Of a stretch of DNA of 64,000 nucleotides, positions 24,160 to 34,593 are shown in pieces. Below the pieces are notes generated by a model. It saw only the letters and a program-made list of their open reading frames with translations. It had not been told where the DNA came from and ran no database searches. The translations under genes and the position numbers were made by a program. The stretch is from Calycina herbarum (lineage: Eukaryota; Ascomycota; Leotiomycetes; Helotiales; Pezizellaceae): the NCBI GenBank assembly GCA_001414485.1, contig LLEY01000028.1:124001-188000 (forward strand). Reading direction: 5' to 3'. Numbering within the stretch: position 1 is the stretch's first letter; each line of letters begins with the position of its first letter.

Positions 24160-25441
24160 ATGGCTCCCTCTGCTGTCGAAACAATCACAACTCCAAGCGA
24201 GACCGAAAGAACAACGGTGAAGCTGACCTCCAACACTGGTCCTTATAAGGAACTGGCACCAATTGGGTACGAAAAGTCAGCCGAGGAAGAGGGCAAAGAC
24301 GCTGCCAAAGTAAGTGGCCAAGGAGGCAGCATACAATACCCGAGCTAACAGGCGCAGTATCAAAACTATCTGCCACACTGGGGCAACGAGAGCTTTCCTC
24401 CACTCGAACGATTCGAGCATCGAGACCATGGCCTAGATGCTGATTCAAAATATCCCGATGTCCTTCCAGTGGGAACCGAGGTCACAGACTTAACGCCCAC
24501 AATCGGCACTGAAGTAAAGGGGGTACAACTCAGCAAGTTGACCAACGCAGGGAAGGACCAGTTGGCAAGACTTGTTGCAGAAAGAAAAGTTGTGGCATTT
24601 CGGGATCAAGATTTTGCAGATCTGCCAATCGCTGAAGCTCTCGACTATGGCCGATATTTCGGGCGATTGCACATCCACCCTACTTCAGGAGCACCGAAGG
24701 GTCACCCCGAGGTTCATCTTGTACACAGAGGCCTGGGAGATAAAACCGCAGAAGCCTTCTTCCAAACTAGAACAAGTTCCGTGGCCTGGCATTCGGATGT
24801 TTCTTATGAGAACCAACCCCCCGGAACAACATTTCTGTATATCCTCGATGTTCCTGAAGCAGGAGGAGACACACTTTTCGCCAATCAAGTCGAGGCTTAT
24901 AACCGACTGAGTCCAGGCTTCCAGGAGAGGTTGCATGGACTGAAGGCAATCCACTCTGGAATTGAGCAAGTAAATGCGTCAAGAAATAAAGGAGGAGCGG
25001 TGCGCAGGGAGCCAGTGATGAGCGAGCATCCAATCGTCAGAACACACCCGGTGACCGGGGAGAAGGCGTTATATGTCAACCCTCAATGTGAGTATCTTGT
25101 AAGACATGTTCTCTCCCAATAATTACTAATGTACCGTCAGTTACTCGAAGTATTGTGGGGTACAAGCAAGAAGAAAGCGATGTGTTGTTGGTAAGTCATG
25201 TATCTTGTCAGGATGATGGGCGGATCAAGCTAACACCCGTCAGAAATTCCTGTATGATCACATCGCGTATGGGGCTGATTTCCAGGCCAGGGTGAAGTGG
25301 CAGGAAAATACCGTTGTTGTATGGGATAACAGAGTGACATCTCACTCCGCACTCGTGGATTGGAAAACCGGACAAAGGCGCCATCTGGCAAGGATTGCAC
25401 CCCAAGCAGAAGCCCCTATTGAGACTCCATTCAAGGGATGA
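24160..25441 (+). CDS. TauD/TfdA-family alpha-ketoglutarate-dependent dioxygenase (sulfonate/taurine type)
   Basis: Four exons: 24160-24309, 24358-25087, 25141-25190 and 25244-25441; introns of 48, 53 and 53 bp all have GT..AG ends and keep the frame. The protein is 375 residues, normal for fungal members. The Fe(II) facial triad is visible: WHSD at about residues 193-196 (His and Asp), and a distal His in TSHSALVDW near residue 342. The 2-oxoglutarate-binding Arg sits in GQRRHLAR near residue 354. A GGDTLFANQ segment also fits. The family oxidises the carbon beside a sulfonate (or a phenoxyacetate or similar acid) with O2 and 2-oxoglutarate; in yeast the relative Jlp1 releases sulfite for sulfur supply. 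Substrate here is inferred. No targeting signal. Confidence 0.92.
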
Positions 25442-25572
25442 AGGGAATTTCCATAGTAATTGTAAAATATTTTGAAAGTGTTCGTGTGATTCGCAGTCTT
25501 TTCGTGCCCTGGCTCCCTACGTGTACTCTAGTGTTGGGGAGCTCGAATTTCATGTTCTTGTACTAGTCCCGT

Positions 25573-26765
25573 TCATAAAAAGGTAGGTATGAAATCAAAC
25601 TTTTCGATTTTTGGCGGCTCTAGCTTCTCTCTCCGTCTGAAGAGGCGAGACCTGCGTTTGGGAGGGGACTCGATACTGGTCACCGTCTTCTGCGCTGCCT
25701 GTGGGATATTGTTTGTTGAGAGAGGCAGTTTACTTCCGATCTCTACCATCTCTTCGGACTTCTGTGAGGCTTTAGAAATAGAAGCGGTCTTCTGAAAGGG
25801 GGGTACGTTTTCCTTTTTGGCGACTACTGCTGTGAACATTGGCGCCGATATTGGTGCATCAAGATCATCATCGTCATCAGACTCCGTTTCAGAGCCTTCG
25901 AGAGTTGTGTCGAGCTTTATTTCAAGTTTTACGTCAAGCACTTTGGGTTTTGATAGACTGGGAATAGATTTTGACGTCGAGGTTGGCATGTTTGGTTTTT
26001 TGAAGCCAGCTGCAGCACGAGTAGTGGCAACGATGGGTCCAGCTTTCAATAACGAAGAAGCCTTCTTCCGCGGACTTTCCATAAGGCCATGCAAAGTTTT
26101 GCCGTAGTATGGAAGGTCTTCGTTCTCGCTGTCGTCCGAATCCAAATCCTTGTGCTTCTTTCCAACGAAACTCTCAAGGGCGTTTCTTTGTGTTTTGGTG
26201 CGACTAGCAGTATCCGTCTTGCGTTTGACATTGTCCGTCATTTTTCCAGCAACAGGCCGCGAGATTGAATTTATGGCGTCGATATTTCGAGATTTTACCA
26301 GCGCTTGCTGTCGTTCATACTCGGCGGCGTGAAGATGGTTGGTGAACTGATGTGCGACCGTGAGGAATTCGTCTTCGACCATGCGGTATTTATCGTCATT
26401 CTCTACCCCATCGCGCATAAACCTGCAGGAAATCAGTTGCCATTTGAAAAGGAGTTCATGCCATGATATCATAACTTACTTCTCAGGAGGCGCCTCCGGT
26501 GGTGGGGTGGTTGACGGTGATCGGGGTGCTGGACTAATTTAGTAACGATTGATAGCCCACCAACTACCCGCGAAGAGAACCTACCATCATTCCTCGGCTT
26601 GGTCTTCCTCGGGGATGACTTTGTAACATCACTATCCACATCCGACTCGGGTTGTTGTCTCTTCTGTCGTCTTGCAGTTGAAGAGGATGTTGATGCCGCT
26701 GCTGTGATTTTTGGACCCCGCGATGCAGCGGTTGAGCTAGATTGCCAAGGGAGCTTTCGGGGCAT
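25573..26765 (-). CDS. Conserved ascomycete protein of unknown function, 359 residues
   Basis: Exons 26765-26585, 26528-26480 and 26422-25573, with introns of 56 and 57 bp. The first intron ends at TCCAG after a TTACTAAAT branch site; using it keeps the frame, whereas the nearer TTAG does not. The start MPRKLPW is followed by a Ser/Ala/Lys-rich disordered stretch. Around residues 75-115 lies the only ordered-looking block, with MVEDEFLTVAHQF and NHLHAAEYERQQ, predicted helical. The rest is Lys/Ser/Asp-rich, with an acidic run ESDDDDDLD and a basic RRSRLFRRREK near the C-terminus. I recall similar MPRKLPW...HLHAAEY proteins in other filamentous ascomycetes but no known role. A nuclear location is plausible from the basic clusters. 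Confidence 0.8.
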
Positions 26766-27538
26766 TTTGTGATTGTGATGGGAAGGAGGGACTTCAGAAA
26801 GCGAAGAGCGGCAAGAAATTCTGTAATTTAGAGGCAGAAGCAAATTCGCAAGCGCGCAGTGTTTTGAATTGAAGATATCCCCAAGGTCTGGTTACTAGTT
26901 CCGTTGCCAGTTGCGACAGCCCACGCCGCCTCAAGCGCCAGATATCTTTATAAATGCTTGGAGTGTGGTTATACCGCATGGCCCATTATACTCACGTGAT
27001 GCCAAGAATAAGCCTCTACTCCTACCCCCTTCTATGTTAGACTCGGACGGACGAGGCTTCAGAAAAGGCAACCACGACCAATATAAATCCCAATTCTTCT
27101 TCGCTCTTCCAAAAGTCGAGTCACCCGTCATCTGCAACTGCTACAACGAATAATGACCCTTGTTCTCTTGCAATTGGCGCCCTTCAAGTGACATCGATGT
27201 CAATACCGCAGCTGCACCCAGGAAACCCAAAGAACAGATAACTTACCCCTCATCGCTTCCTGGCCGGACGTATAGGTGGCCATTCGTTTCCTTTCTTTTG
27301 CGCCTTTCTCATTTCAAGTACACTTTCTGTATCTGGGCCGGCTGGTTGTGTGGACTTGTCTTGTTGTCAACGTCTCGAAGAGTCAATACTTAACCACCCT
27401 ACACTACAGCACAGTCCCTACTTCTGCATCCTACAACCCACAGAAATATCCCAACTCTTCCACCCTCTGTTCTTTTCATGTAGCATTCTGCTCGTTCCTT
27501 CCTTTCTCTTCGTATATTCTGGCTTGGATAATTTGGAA
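26766..27538. other. Divergent intergenic region, kinase leader on the right
   Basis: Separates the unknown gene's start (26765) from the kinase start (27539). A CACGTG box lies at about 26993-26998. The last 250 bp are pyrimidine-rich (CTTTC, TTCC runs), typical of fungal transcription starts and leaders. Confidence 0.4.
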
Positions 27539-29591
27539 ATGGATGACTCGGAGAACATGAATTCTAGCTCTGGCGGTCCTTCTGCCCCAAGTCGGAGAGT
27601 GTCAGGTCAAGAAAACACGGATGATGGACACTTGAGAACGTCGATGCAGTCAATAGTGCCAGCCTCAGGATCAACCTCGGATCCTAGAACGCTGTTCTAT
27701 CTTTCTCTCATCGAAGGGCGATGCAGAACACAAGCAAAAGAAAAAATCAACACCGGAAGACATCGAGATGACCAGGTGGGGGAGGACGACCCGGAAGTAA
27801 CCAAGTTAGCCGATTCCATCTTCAGTGACTCGTATCCAGAGCTTGTCAAAATCGGATTGATCCCAAAGGAAGTCGTTTCTCCTGAAATCAAAGAACTGCG
27901 GCGTTATTTAGCTACATTCGACAATCGACTCAACGACCTTCTTACGCGTCAGTCTCCCATATCCTTGGGAGGCAGTGCTTATCGTGCTATCGAAAGCTAT
28001 CACAGCTATTCTGTTGACGGTTCATCCCTCTTCGAAACGTCAGGATCCCAAGCTCTTATGAGCCAATCCCTCATGGCGGTTCCTGGGGAAGTTTCAGCCT
28101 CCCCTCTCCGATCCCTCATGTACCCCATCGGAGCCAATGGGCGACACCAAGAATCAACTTATCACCGGAAATTCAAAGAAATTTGCCTTTTGGGTAAAGG
28201 AGGGTTTGGTCAAGTCTTTCGAGTACGACATATTCTGGACGAACAAGAATATGCAGTCAAAAAGATTCGAGTTTCTGCAAGCCAGTTGGAAGCAATCCAT
28301 GACGAGTATCAATTGCAGGATCTTCTGAACGAGCTACGTGCTCTAGCGAAGTTACAACACCGAAATGTGGTTCGATACTACGATAGTTGGCTGGAGCAAC
28401 GCCATGGAAGCATGGAAACTCGACAACAATTATTGGACAATCAAGGGTACGACTCGAGGTAAGTAGCGATCAATGATAATGGATATGAGAGGTGATTTGG
28501 TCTGGCTAATAAAGAGGGATAGGTCAAGTGAGACGGAGTCTAGCTCTGCGTCAGAGGAATCGCTCGAGTCCGGATTCCAAAATCTGCAAATTGGACAACT
28601 CGAGCAAGAACTGAAGAGAGAAGAGAGGAGGAACCGAAGAAGCTCTTTCCGAAACTCCGCGCAAAATTCTGACATTGTTTTTGAACACTCCAGCCCTTCC
28701 GCACTCGACACGAGCGCAACAAATAAGGTCGCACGAACATCCAAAAACACTTCACTATTTCGCAAACCAAGTGAGATGTCAGACGATGACGAAGAAGATA
28801 CTGAGGAGATTGAGCGTGCTGCACTGGATCTACGAACAATGGAAAATGAAAAGGATTGGGTTATCTTCATTCAAATGGCCCCATATCCTATTACGCTTGA
28901 GGATTATGTCTGGTCTGAGCAACAAAATACTGCTACTAGCGATCGACTCCAGCATTGTTTTCACATTCCAACTACCGCGCGGATTCTGCTAGCGATCTTG
29001 GAGGGGGTTGATTATATTCATAGTCATCAAATTGTTCACCGAGACTTAAAACCAAGCAATATCTTCTTGTCAGTTTACCGAGGAAAGTCACCACCAGATG
29101 GTTCAATCGACATTACATCCTGCAAAGAATGCAAATATTCTTCTTCAGCTGCTCCCCGCACATTCATTACTCCCCATATCGGAGACTTTGGGCTCATAGC
29201 AAAACTCGATAATTGTCCTCCAGTCCAGAAACCTGAATCTTTTCGACCATCACCTTTCGCGGTCCTCTCATCCGTTGCATCTTCCAAACAACCAGGTACA
29301 AAATACTATCGCGCTCCAAACATCGAGGCCAAGTCTGGTCAGTGTATTTGCCCAAAACTGGACATATATAGCATTGGAGTGATCGCATACGAGTTGCTTG
29401 TCAAATTTGGCACGAAATCAGAGCGACATGTTGTTCTGGATAATCTCAGTCGTGGTGTGTTAGATGGACTAAAAGGTCACGTTATGGAGGATGGAATCAA
29501 GGGAATGCTGTGTCCAAATCGTGAAGAACGATGGGACTGTGAAACAGTTCGTAAATGGCTCTTGGATATCCTGAGTCCTGGTTGTGTTTGA
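27539..29591 (+). CDS. eIF2alpha kinase, HRI (EIF2AK1)-like
   Basis: Exon 1 is 27539-28458 and exon 2 is 28523-29591, joined across a 64-bp intron (GTAAGT to ATAG, branch GCTAAT), giving 662 residues. I chose the ATG at 27539 because no upstream in-frame ATG exists and the leader is pyrimidine-rich. The kinase domain starts at about residue 213: LGKGGFGQVF loop, AVKKI lysine, then a long acidic, Ser-rich insert (about residues 305-415), HRDLKPSNIFL catalytic loop near 478, and DFGL near 528. The large insert between the N- and C-lobes and the RNVVRYYDSWLE motif are hallmarks of eIF2alpha kinases. There is no GCN2-type RWD or HisRS domain, so the HRI type is the best fit. It would phosphorylate eIF2alpha under stress and reduce translation initiation. 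Confidence 0.92.
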
Positions 29592-30487
29592 ATTGTCTCA
29601 GTTATTGATACCCAGAGTTGTCGCAAATTGGGTCGTTGCGGCCGTCGGTACGAAAATTAGCTCATGGGCTAAGAGTGTTTGGACATAGCTAGCCGGTTAG
29701 CATCATCTGGACTGATGATTCCACATGCTTGGGGAACTAGCGTCTAAGTTACATCAACGGACTTACTTGAGATCAGGGTTTACAGTGATAAAGGACAATC
29801 GTCGGTCAATTATTTCAACGCTTGACGTGAAGTCTCGGCCCAGGCGAGTGATGGCCCCGGGAGTCTCGAGCTGACAATGGTTTTGAAAGTTTCGGCCCAC
29901 TCGTTTACAGCTGACGGGTTCCTAGTTGTAGTAGTTCTGTTCCAGAAGCTTGGTATTCGTCGAGGAAATAGACACATGATAGCTGAAACTGCACTCACGA
30001 TTTCGTGAGCACTTTCCCGCTGACCGGTAATTGATGGGAGATTTCCTGATACACAACAGACTACGTGAATTCAATTGCATGATGACACGCTTTGTGGTGA
30101 CACTCTTCGTCAAAGGCTCGATATCTTGCTCCTCAGCGGTAAATTGAGGGGGAGAACGGGGTCTAAGCGGTACTAACGAGAGACTATTTCTTAGCCGGCC
30201 ACGTCTAAATCGCCACCCCAATTGCAGAAGTCGCGCCAATAGCTTCATTTACTAGCAGTGATAACGAAGTGTTGTGGCTCAGGTTTGCTCATGTGGGTGG
30301 TGGTTGGGCCCCCCTCCCTGCCCCTCCCACCCAGACGGAGGGGTTCCAGACGAAGGCAGGTACGATTCACAACCCGGCCCCGATCGCACCTTCCCATCTC
30401 ACAATTTTATTGCTTAAAAGGTAACGATTTCCATTTGTTCTTTCACCATCAAGTCTCCTACGTTCTCTCGATTTCTTGAACGACAAG
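29592..30487. other. Intergenic, about 0.9 kb
   Basis: A minus frame of 108 codons at 29922-30248 has an ATG but no family resemblance or clear splicing, and is not called. The last 150 bp are probably the promoter and leader of the next gene. Confidence 0.4.
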
Positions 30488-31798
30488 ATGTTTCGTTTTG
30501 CCGGCAAATCTCCAGCTGGTCCCACAAAGCCAGCTGAATCTCGAAACCGATACACAATATCTTGGAAGCCAGCCCTGAGGAAGTTGAAGAACAGCTTATT
30601 CTTCAAAGGAAACACCCCTGAGACCGTCCAACAAAACGGCAATGGAGCTCCAGTTGACCCATCAATCACCACGTTATTCGAGAGAAACAGTTATCAACCA
30701 CTGAACGATCAAAGGGCCACCTTGCGACCGCATACAGCCAACCAAAAGGAGAATGGAAATATGACCAGAAGAATCTCGTTATATCGGCCAAAACAGACGA
30801 ATGACGATCAGCAACCAGGTATTACCAACGGCATTGAACTACTCCAACGACCACCCGCAATCACAATAGACAAAGTAAGCAGAAGAACAACAGTACACGA
30901 ATCTTCCACACCACCTCCGCCCAAGCGCAATCCAAGCCGAGTATCTTCGAGAGGATCCCCGGTAAACAACAACATCCGAGCCAGACCTTCCTCTTATACC
31001 CCTTCAACACCTGATTCCGACGAATTTTCGATCGCTCTAAGAAAGAAGTTGCGTAGAACATCAATGGCGCAGGGAGAGAAACTTGCAGTCCCAAAACCCG
31101 TCTCTTATATTCCAACACATGCTGCCTCAGACTTCCTGAAGAATGGTTCGGCCCCAGAGAGCAGGCGAAAGAGTGTACGCAAGAAGGGTGGAGAACGATA
31201 TGTCTCCGCCGTCGACGAAAAATCCGAGGACTTCCAGAATTTCATCAAGAACGGTCATCTCCAACATCTTGTCCAGGAACGGGATTGGCGTCAGACCAGG
31301 ATGTCTCTGCCCATTGTAAAGGCCCCTGAGCCAGAGACGACCACAACCACCACAACCTATGATACTAAAGGGGTCCAGGACTTCCAAACCTTTTTGAGGA
31401 AGTCCCACTATCATTACCTTGCTGAGGAGGACCTTGGATGGCGTCAATCCATCGCCATCGCCGAATCTGATGAGACAGCAATTAACGTCGATGGCGAGAC
31501 GCTTCCACCTCCAAATTGCTTCGCTACCTCCAGAGAACGCGGTCTCTCGACGATTCAACGACGACGAACCATGAGAGAGGCATCTAGACCAGGTAGCATG
31601 GCACCTAGATCTGTCAGTATGGCGGGCAGCATACTAGGGAAAGTGGGCGAATACATCAAGCCAACTATGCCTGTCAATACACGACCTGTGGGACGAAGTT
31701 CTATAATGGTTTCCAAGGATGACGATACTGCAAGTATTGACTCGGAAATTCCTGTTGGCAGATTGAAGAGATGGTCCATGGCAGCTGCGGTATATTGA
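30488..31798 (+). CDS. Unknown, largely disordered basic protein, 436 residues
   Basis: A single exon from ATG at 30488 (MFRFAGKSPAGPTKP). Not recognised. Rich in Ser, Pro, Arg, Asn and Thr. The N-terminal SWKPALRKLKNSLFFKG is basic and amphipathic. A motif of about 25 residues occurs twice: DFQNFIKNGHLQHLVQERDW (nt about 31,230-31,290) and DFQTFLRKSHYHYLAEEDLGW (about 31,378-31,440), both followed by RQ. A Thr run (ETTTTTTTYDT) lies between the two copies. Arg-rich RRKSVRKK suggests a nuclear signal. The C-terminal SRRRT/RRTMREAS and RLKRWSMAA segments look like basophilic kinase sites. No membrane segment or signal peptide. Confidence 0.75.
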   Translation: MFRFAGKSPAGPTKPAESRNRYTISWKPALRKLKNSLFFKGNTPETVQQNGNGAPVDPSITTLFERNSYQPLNDQRATLRPHTANQKENGNMTRRISLYRPKQTNDDQQPGITNGIELLQRPPAITIDKVSRRTTVHESSTPPPPKRNPSRVSSRGSPVNNNIRARPSSYTPSTPDSDEFSIALRKKLRRTSMAQGEKLAVPKPVSYIPTHAASDFLKNGSAPESRRKSVRKKGGERYVSAVDEKSEDFQNFIKNGHLQHLVQERDWRQTRMSLPIVKAPEPETTTTTTTYDTKGVQDFQTFLRKSHYHYLAEEDLGWRQSIAIAESDETAINVDGETLPPPNCFATSRERGLSTIQRRRTMREASRPGSMAPRSVSMAGSILGKVGEYIKPTMPVNTRPVGRSSIMVSKDDDTASIDSEIPVGRLKRWSMAAAVY

Positions 31799-32673
31799 AA
31801 GGATGGTGAAATGGTAATAGCAACTGGTGTACTTGGCGAATTGGGTTCTTTGGGGATTTCTGGACGGCTTTTGTGTCGGATGTATATCCTATGTATGAGG
31901 GTTGTGATTATCACACAGGAACGTTCAATTTCCTTTGTCACTGTCACCATGTTGCTCGAGCTATGGCTTTGCTTTACTGTATTACGATTTGTAAATTACA
32001 GGATCTTTGAAGATCATTTTGATATCAGAGTCGAAAATCAAGGGGAAGACTTTGCTTGGCTCTCTCTACTATTCTTGATCCTTGGTATTGCTTGTATACC
32101 CCTTTAGTTAAAGACGAGATCCAGGCATGAATAGTTCTTTTCAAAATTGGTATTTTCGAAGACTATAACTCATAGATGAGGGGAGCCTACTCTGGTCTGG
32201 ATCAAGAGTCGCTCCTTTCACCATCATATTGTCCGCTCTCGTCGTCGAGGCAGGCGTTCAAAGTCGGGGAAAGTGGGAAGGAGCTACCTACTGAAGTTCA
32301 TCTCCCAAGCGGGCTGTTGACAACCGTTGCAAAGCTTCTATCTACAAGCAACCGCTATCGGGTCCGTAACGACTTGGGTGCTCAACAAATCCAAACAAGC
32401 TCGTCTTGCGCTAAATTTACCCGACGTCTACGACTCATCCCGCGCAAATTTCCGGAGCCAGAACCTTACATGGCATCGGGCCTTCCACCAAACTACAGAC
32501 CAATCATTCAATCAGTTAGCACCACATACTCGTTGGAAAACCGCTAACGACTCTGGTGTGTGTACCTCATCCCGGAGACGCTTCCTCGTTGTCGACATTA
32601 CTCAACTTCACAAGCCACTATTGAGTCTTGCAGCCCCTCAAAGACGAAGCCCTTACTGGCTCGTACTCGGCCC
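31799..32673. other. Intergenic, about 0.9 kb
   Basis: Overlapping short frames at 32176-32692 have no shared family signature and change frame repeatedly. They may be decayed coding sequence upstream of the broken sulfotransferase, but I cannot support a gene. Confidence 0.35.
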
Positions 32674-33638
32674 ATGTATGTCTTGGTGTTAGGTCTCTGC
32701 CGCACTGGTACGCTGCGTAAGTTCTCAATACAACACTTTCATGTACCATATCTCTGACCACATCTACCTAGCATTGAAAATAGCCCTTGGAGAGTTGGGC
32801 TACAAGACATATCACACGGTTTCGATGCGAGGAGCACCAGGTCATACTGCGAAATGGGTCGATGTTATGAAGAGCAAATAGGAAGGTGATGGAAGTATAT
32901 TGACGAGGGATTATTTCGATGACCTGCTTGGGGAGTATAGTGTGAGTGGATACAGACTTTTGGGTGTATCTCTTTCTGACAGTTGTTCTATAGGCATTTA
33001 ATGATGTGACATGGGCTTCATTTGTCCCTGAGTTGATTGCGGCTTATCCTGATGCGAAAACCATTCTCTCTACTCGTTCGGCGGATCCGTGGTTCAAATT
33101 GATGGAACAGACAGTATTTTGGGAATACTCGTAAGTCGGCTTCTTTCCATGTTCCGTACCCAACCCCTTTCTTGGATGACTTGGATGCAGACACTGACAT
33201 TTATAGAAGACACCCCCTCCGCCCTTTGGTATATTTTTCTATGGCAACCAACCCAGACTGATCACAAGATACTACGACTTCTTCAAATACCAACTTTACA
33301 ACAACTTCTCAGTTTATGGCAAGCGAGCTTTTGATGAACACATCCACATGGTTCGTAGGATTGCACCTCCGGAACGGTTTCTGGAATTCAAAGCGGAAGA
33401 TGGTTGGGAGCCTCATTATGCGTTTCTCGGTAAAGAGGTTCCAGAGTCAGAGTATCCCAGAATAGATGATTCCAAGGAGTTTGCAGATTTTGCAGAGATA
33501 CTTAAACGCCATGAGTTGTTTATAGGTAATGATGTTCCTGTAGCAAAGATGCTTGCTGGCTTGGTCTTCGTTTTGTGGATCCTTCTACTGTTTCTTGTCA
33601 AGACACGATCTTGGCGGGGTCGGGGGCAGGAGTTGTGA
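32674..33638 (+). pseudogene. Decayed fungal sulfotransferase-like (P-loop, Sulfotransfer_4 type) gene
   Basis: Likely exons 32674-32716, 32772-32941, 32994-33130 and about 33207-33638, with introns of 55, 52 and about 76 bp that have normal GTAAGT/GTGAGT donors. The start MYVLVLGLCRTGTL holds the phosphosulfate-binding-like RTGT loop; next come LKIALGELGYKTYH, PELIAAYPDAKTILSTR (a typical strand plus loop of this family), and near the end IAPPERFLEF and GWEPHYAFLGKEVP. The C-terminus has a hydrophobic segment (AGLVFVLWILLLFLV) like membrane-anchored members. Two lesions: an in-frame TAG at 32879-32881 in a normally continuous block, and a frame change at the start of exon 4 (near the ACACCCCC run at 33,209) needed to reach the conserved downstream frame. 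Most likely inactive. The donor/acceptor chemistry of the ancestor is unknown. Confidence 0.7.
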
Positions 33639-33737
33639 GTACAGATGGGCATTTTCTTTTCGAGATTTGGAATTCATGTACTGATATCTAGCTCTAGATA
33701 GCTTTCCAACCCTATCCATATTGTCGGTCCCACGCAA

Positions 33738-34593
33738 TTACAACCTAGCGTACCCCTCCATACGGCCATCCACCCCCAAACCCGCATCATAAATACTACT
33801 CAAATTATACAGCTCAGCAAAATTATCAACCCTCGGATCAAGATTAGGAGCATACTCCATCCCATCACTAATAGTCTTCGCAACACTCTCACCCCACACC
33901 TTCCCAACAAAAGCATTCATCAAGTCCATTCCAGCAGTGACCCCAGAACTGGTCCACACATTTCCATCAACCACCCATCTCGCTTTTGCAACCCATTTTG
34001 TTTTCGGTCCCAGTGCCACTGTTTCTCCCCATGCTCTTTTATTCGTAGTAGCGAATTTTCCATCTAAAACTCCTGCTCGAGCTGCGAGCCCGGCACCGGT
34101 GCAAACTGTGAGAAGGTGTTGAAGCTGTGGTGTTCTGGTGCGGATGAATTCTATAGCGCTGTCTAATGCTGGAGCTGGAGAACGAGTGCCAATTCCTCCT
34201 GGCACTATGAGGATATCGAGAGGTGGTGCGTTGGCGAACGTGTGGGTTGGGACAGTGGCGTGGCCAAAAGTTGAATTGAAGGGATTCATTGCTACAGGCT
34301 TGGTGTTTACTGGTGCAAGGGTGGCAGCTACGAATGTGAGATTCAGGGTGGTTGAGAATGAGTTGAGGGTGAGGTATTCTAGGGGGCCGTAGATGTCTAT
34401 TGCTGTGAACCCTGGAAAGAGAAGGACCCCTATACGGGTTGGTGCTGATGCAGTTCTGTTAGTTCGTTCTGGCAAAACCGAATTTTATAAAAGAGATCTT
34501 ACTGGTTATGTTTGTGGTACTGTAGCAAGTACATGTCTTTGCAATTGCCAGGCTCCCAAGGAGGACTTTGGTGAGGAGTTTAAGCGAGAACAT
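33738..34593 (-). CDS. Secreted DJ-1/PfpI-family protein
   Basis: Exon 1 is 34593-34503 and exon 2 is 34444-33738; the 58-bp intron has GTAAGA, a perfect CTAAC branch and a CAG end, and preserves frame, giving 265 residues. Exon 1 encodes a signal peptide (MFSLKLLTKVLLGSLAIAKT, then Cys-rich TCTCYS). The DJ-1/PfpI fold follows: IGVLLFPGFTAIDIYGPLE, LDILIVPGGIGT and the nucleophile elbow LLTVCTGAGLAARAGVLDG with its Cys, then TSSGVTAGMDL. The TVCTG/TSSGVTAG combination resembles isonitrile hydratase-like and glutamine amidotransferase-like members. Potential N-glycosylation sites (NLT, NST) fit secretion. Enzymatic activity is unproven. It is convergent with the broken sulfotransferase, 99 bp apart. 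Confidence 0.88.

Noticed and set aside
29922..30248. 108-codon minus-strand open frame with ATG
   Set aside because: No homology or splice evidence; lies in the promoter region of the next gene.
32879..32881. TAG as part of a hidden intron in the sulfotransferase
   Set aside because: The only bracketing GT..AG pairs give introns of 27 or about 45 bp without a branch site and would remove a conserved Trp block.
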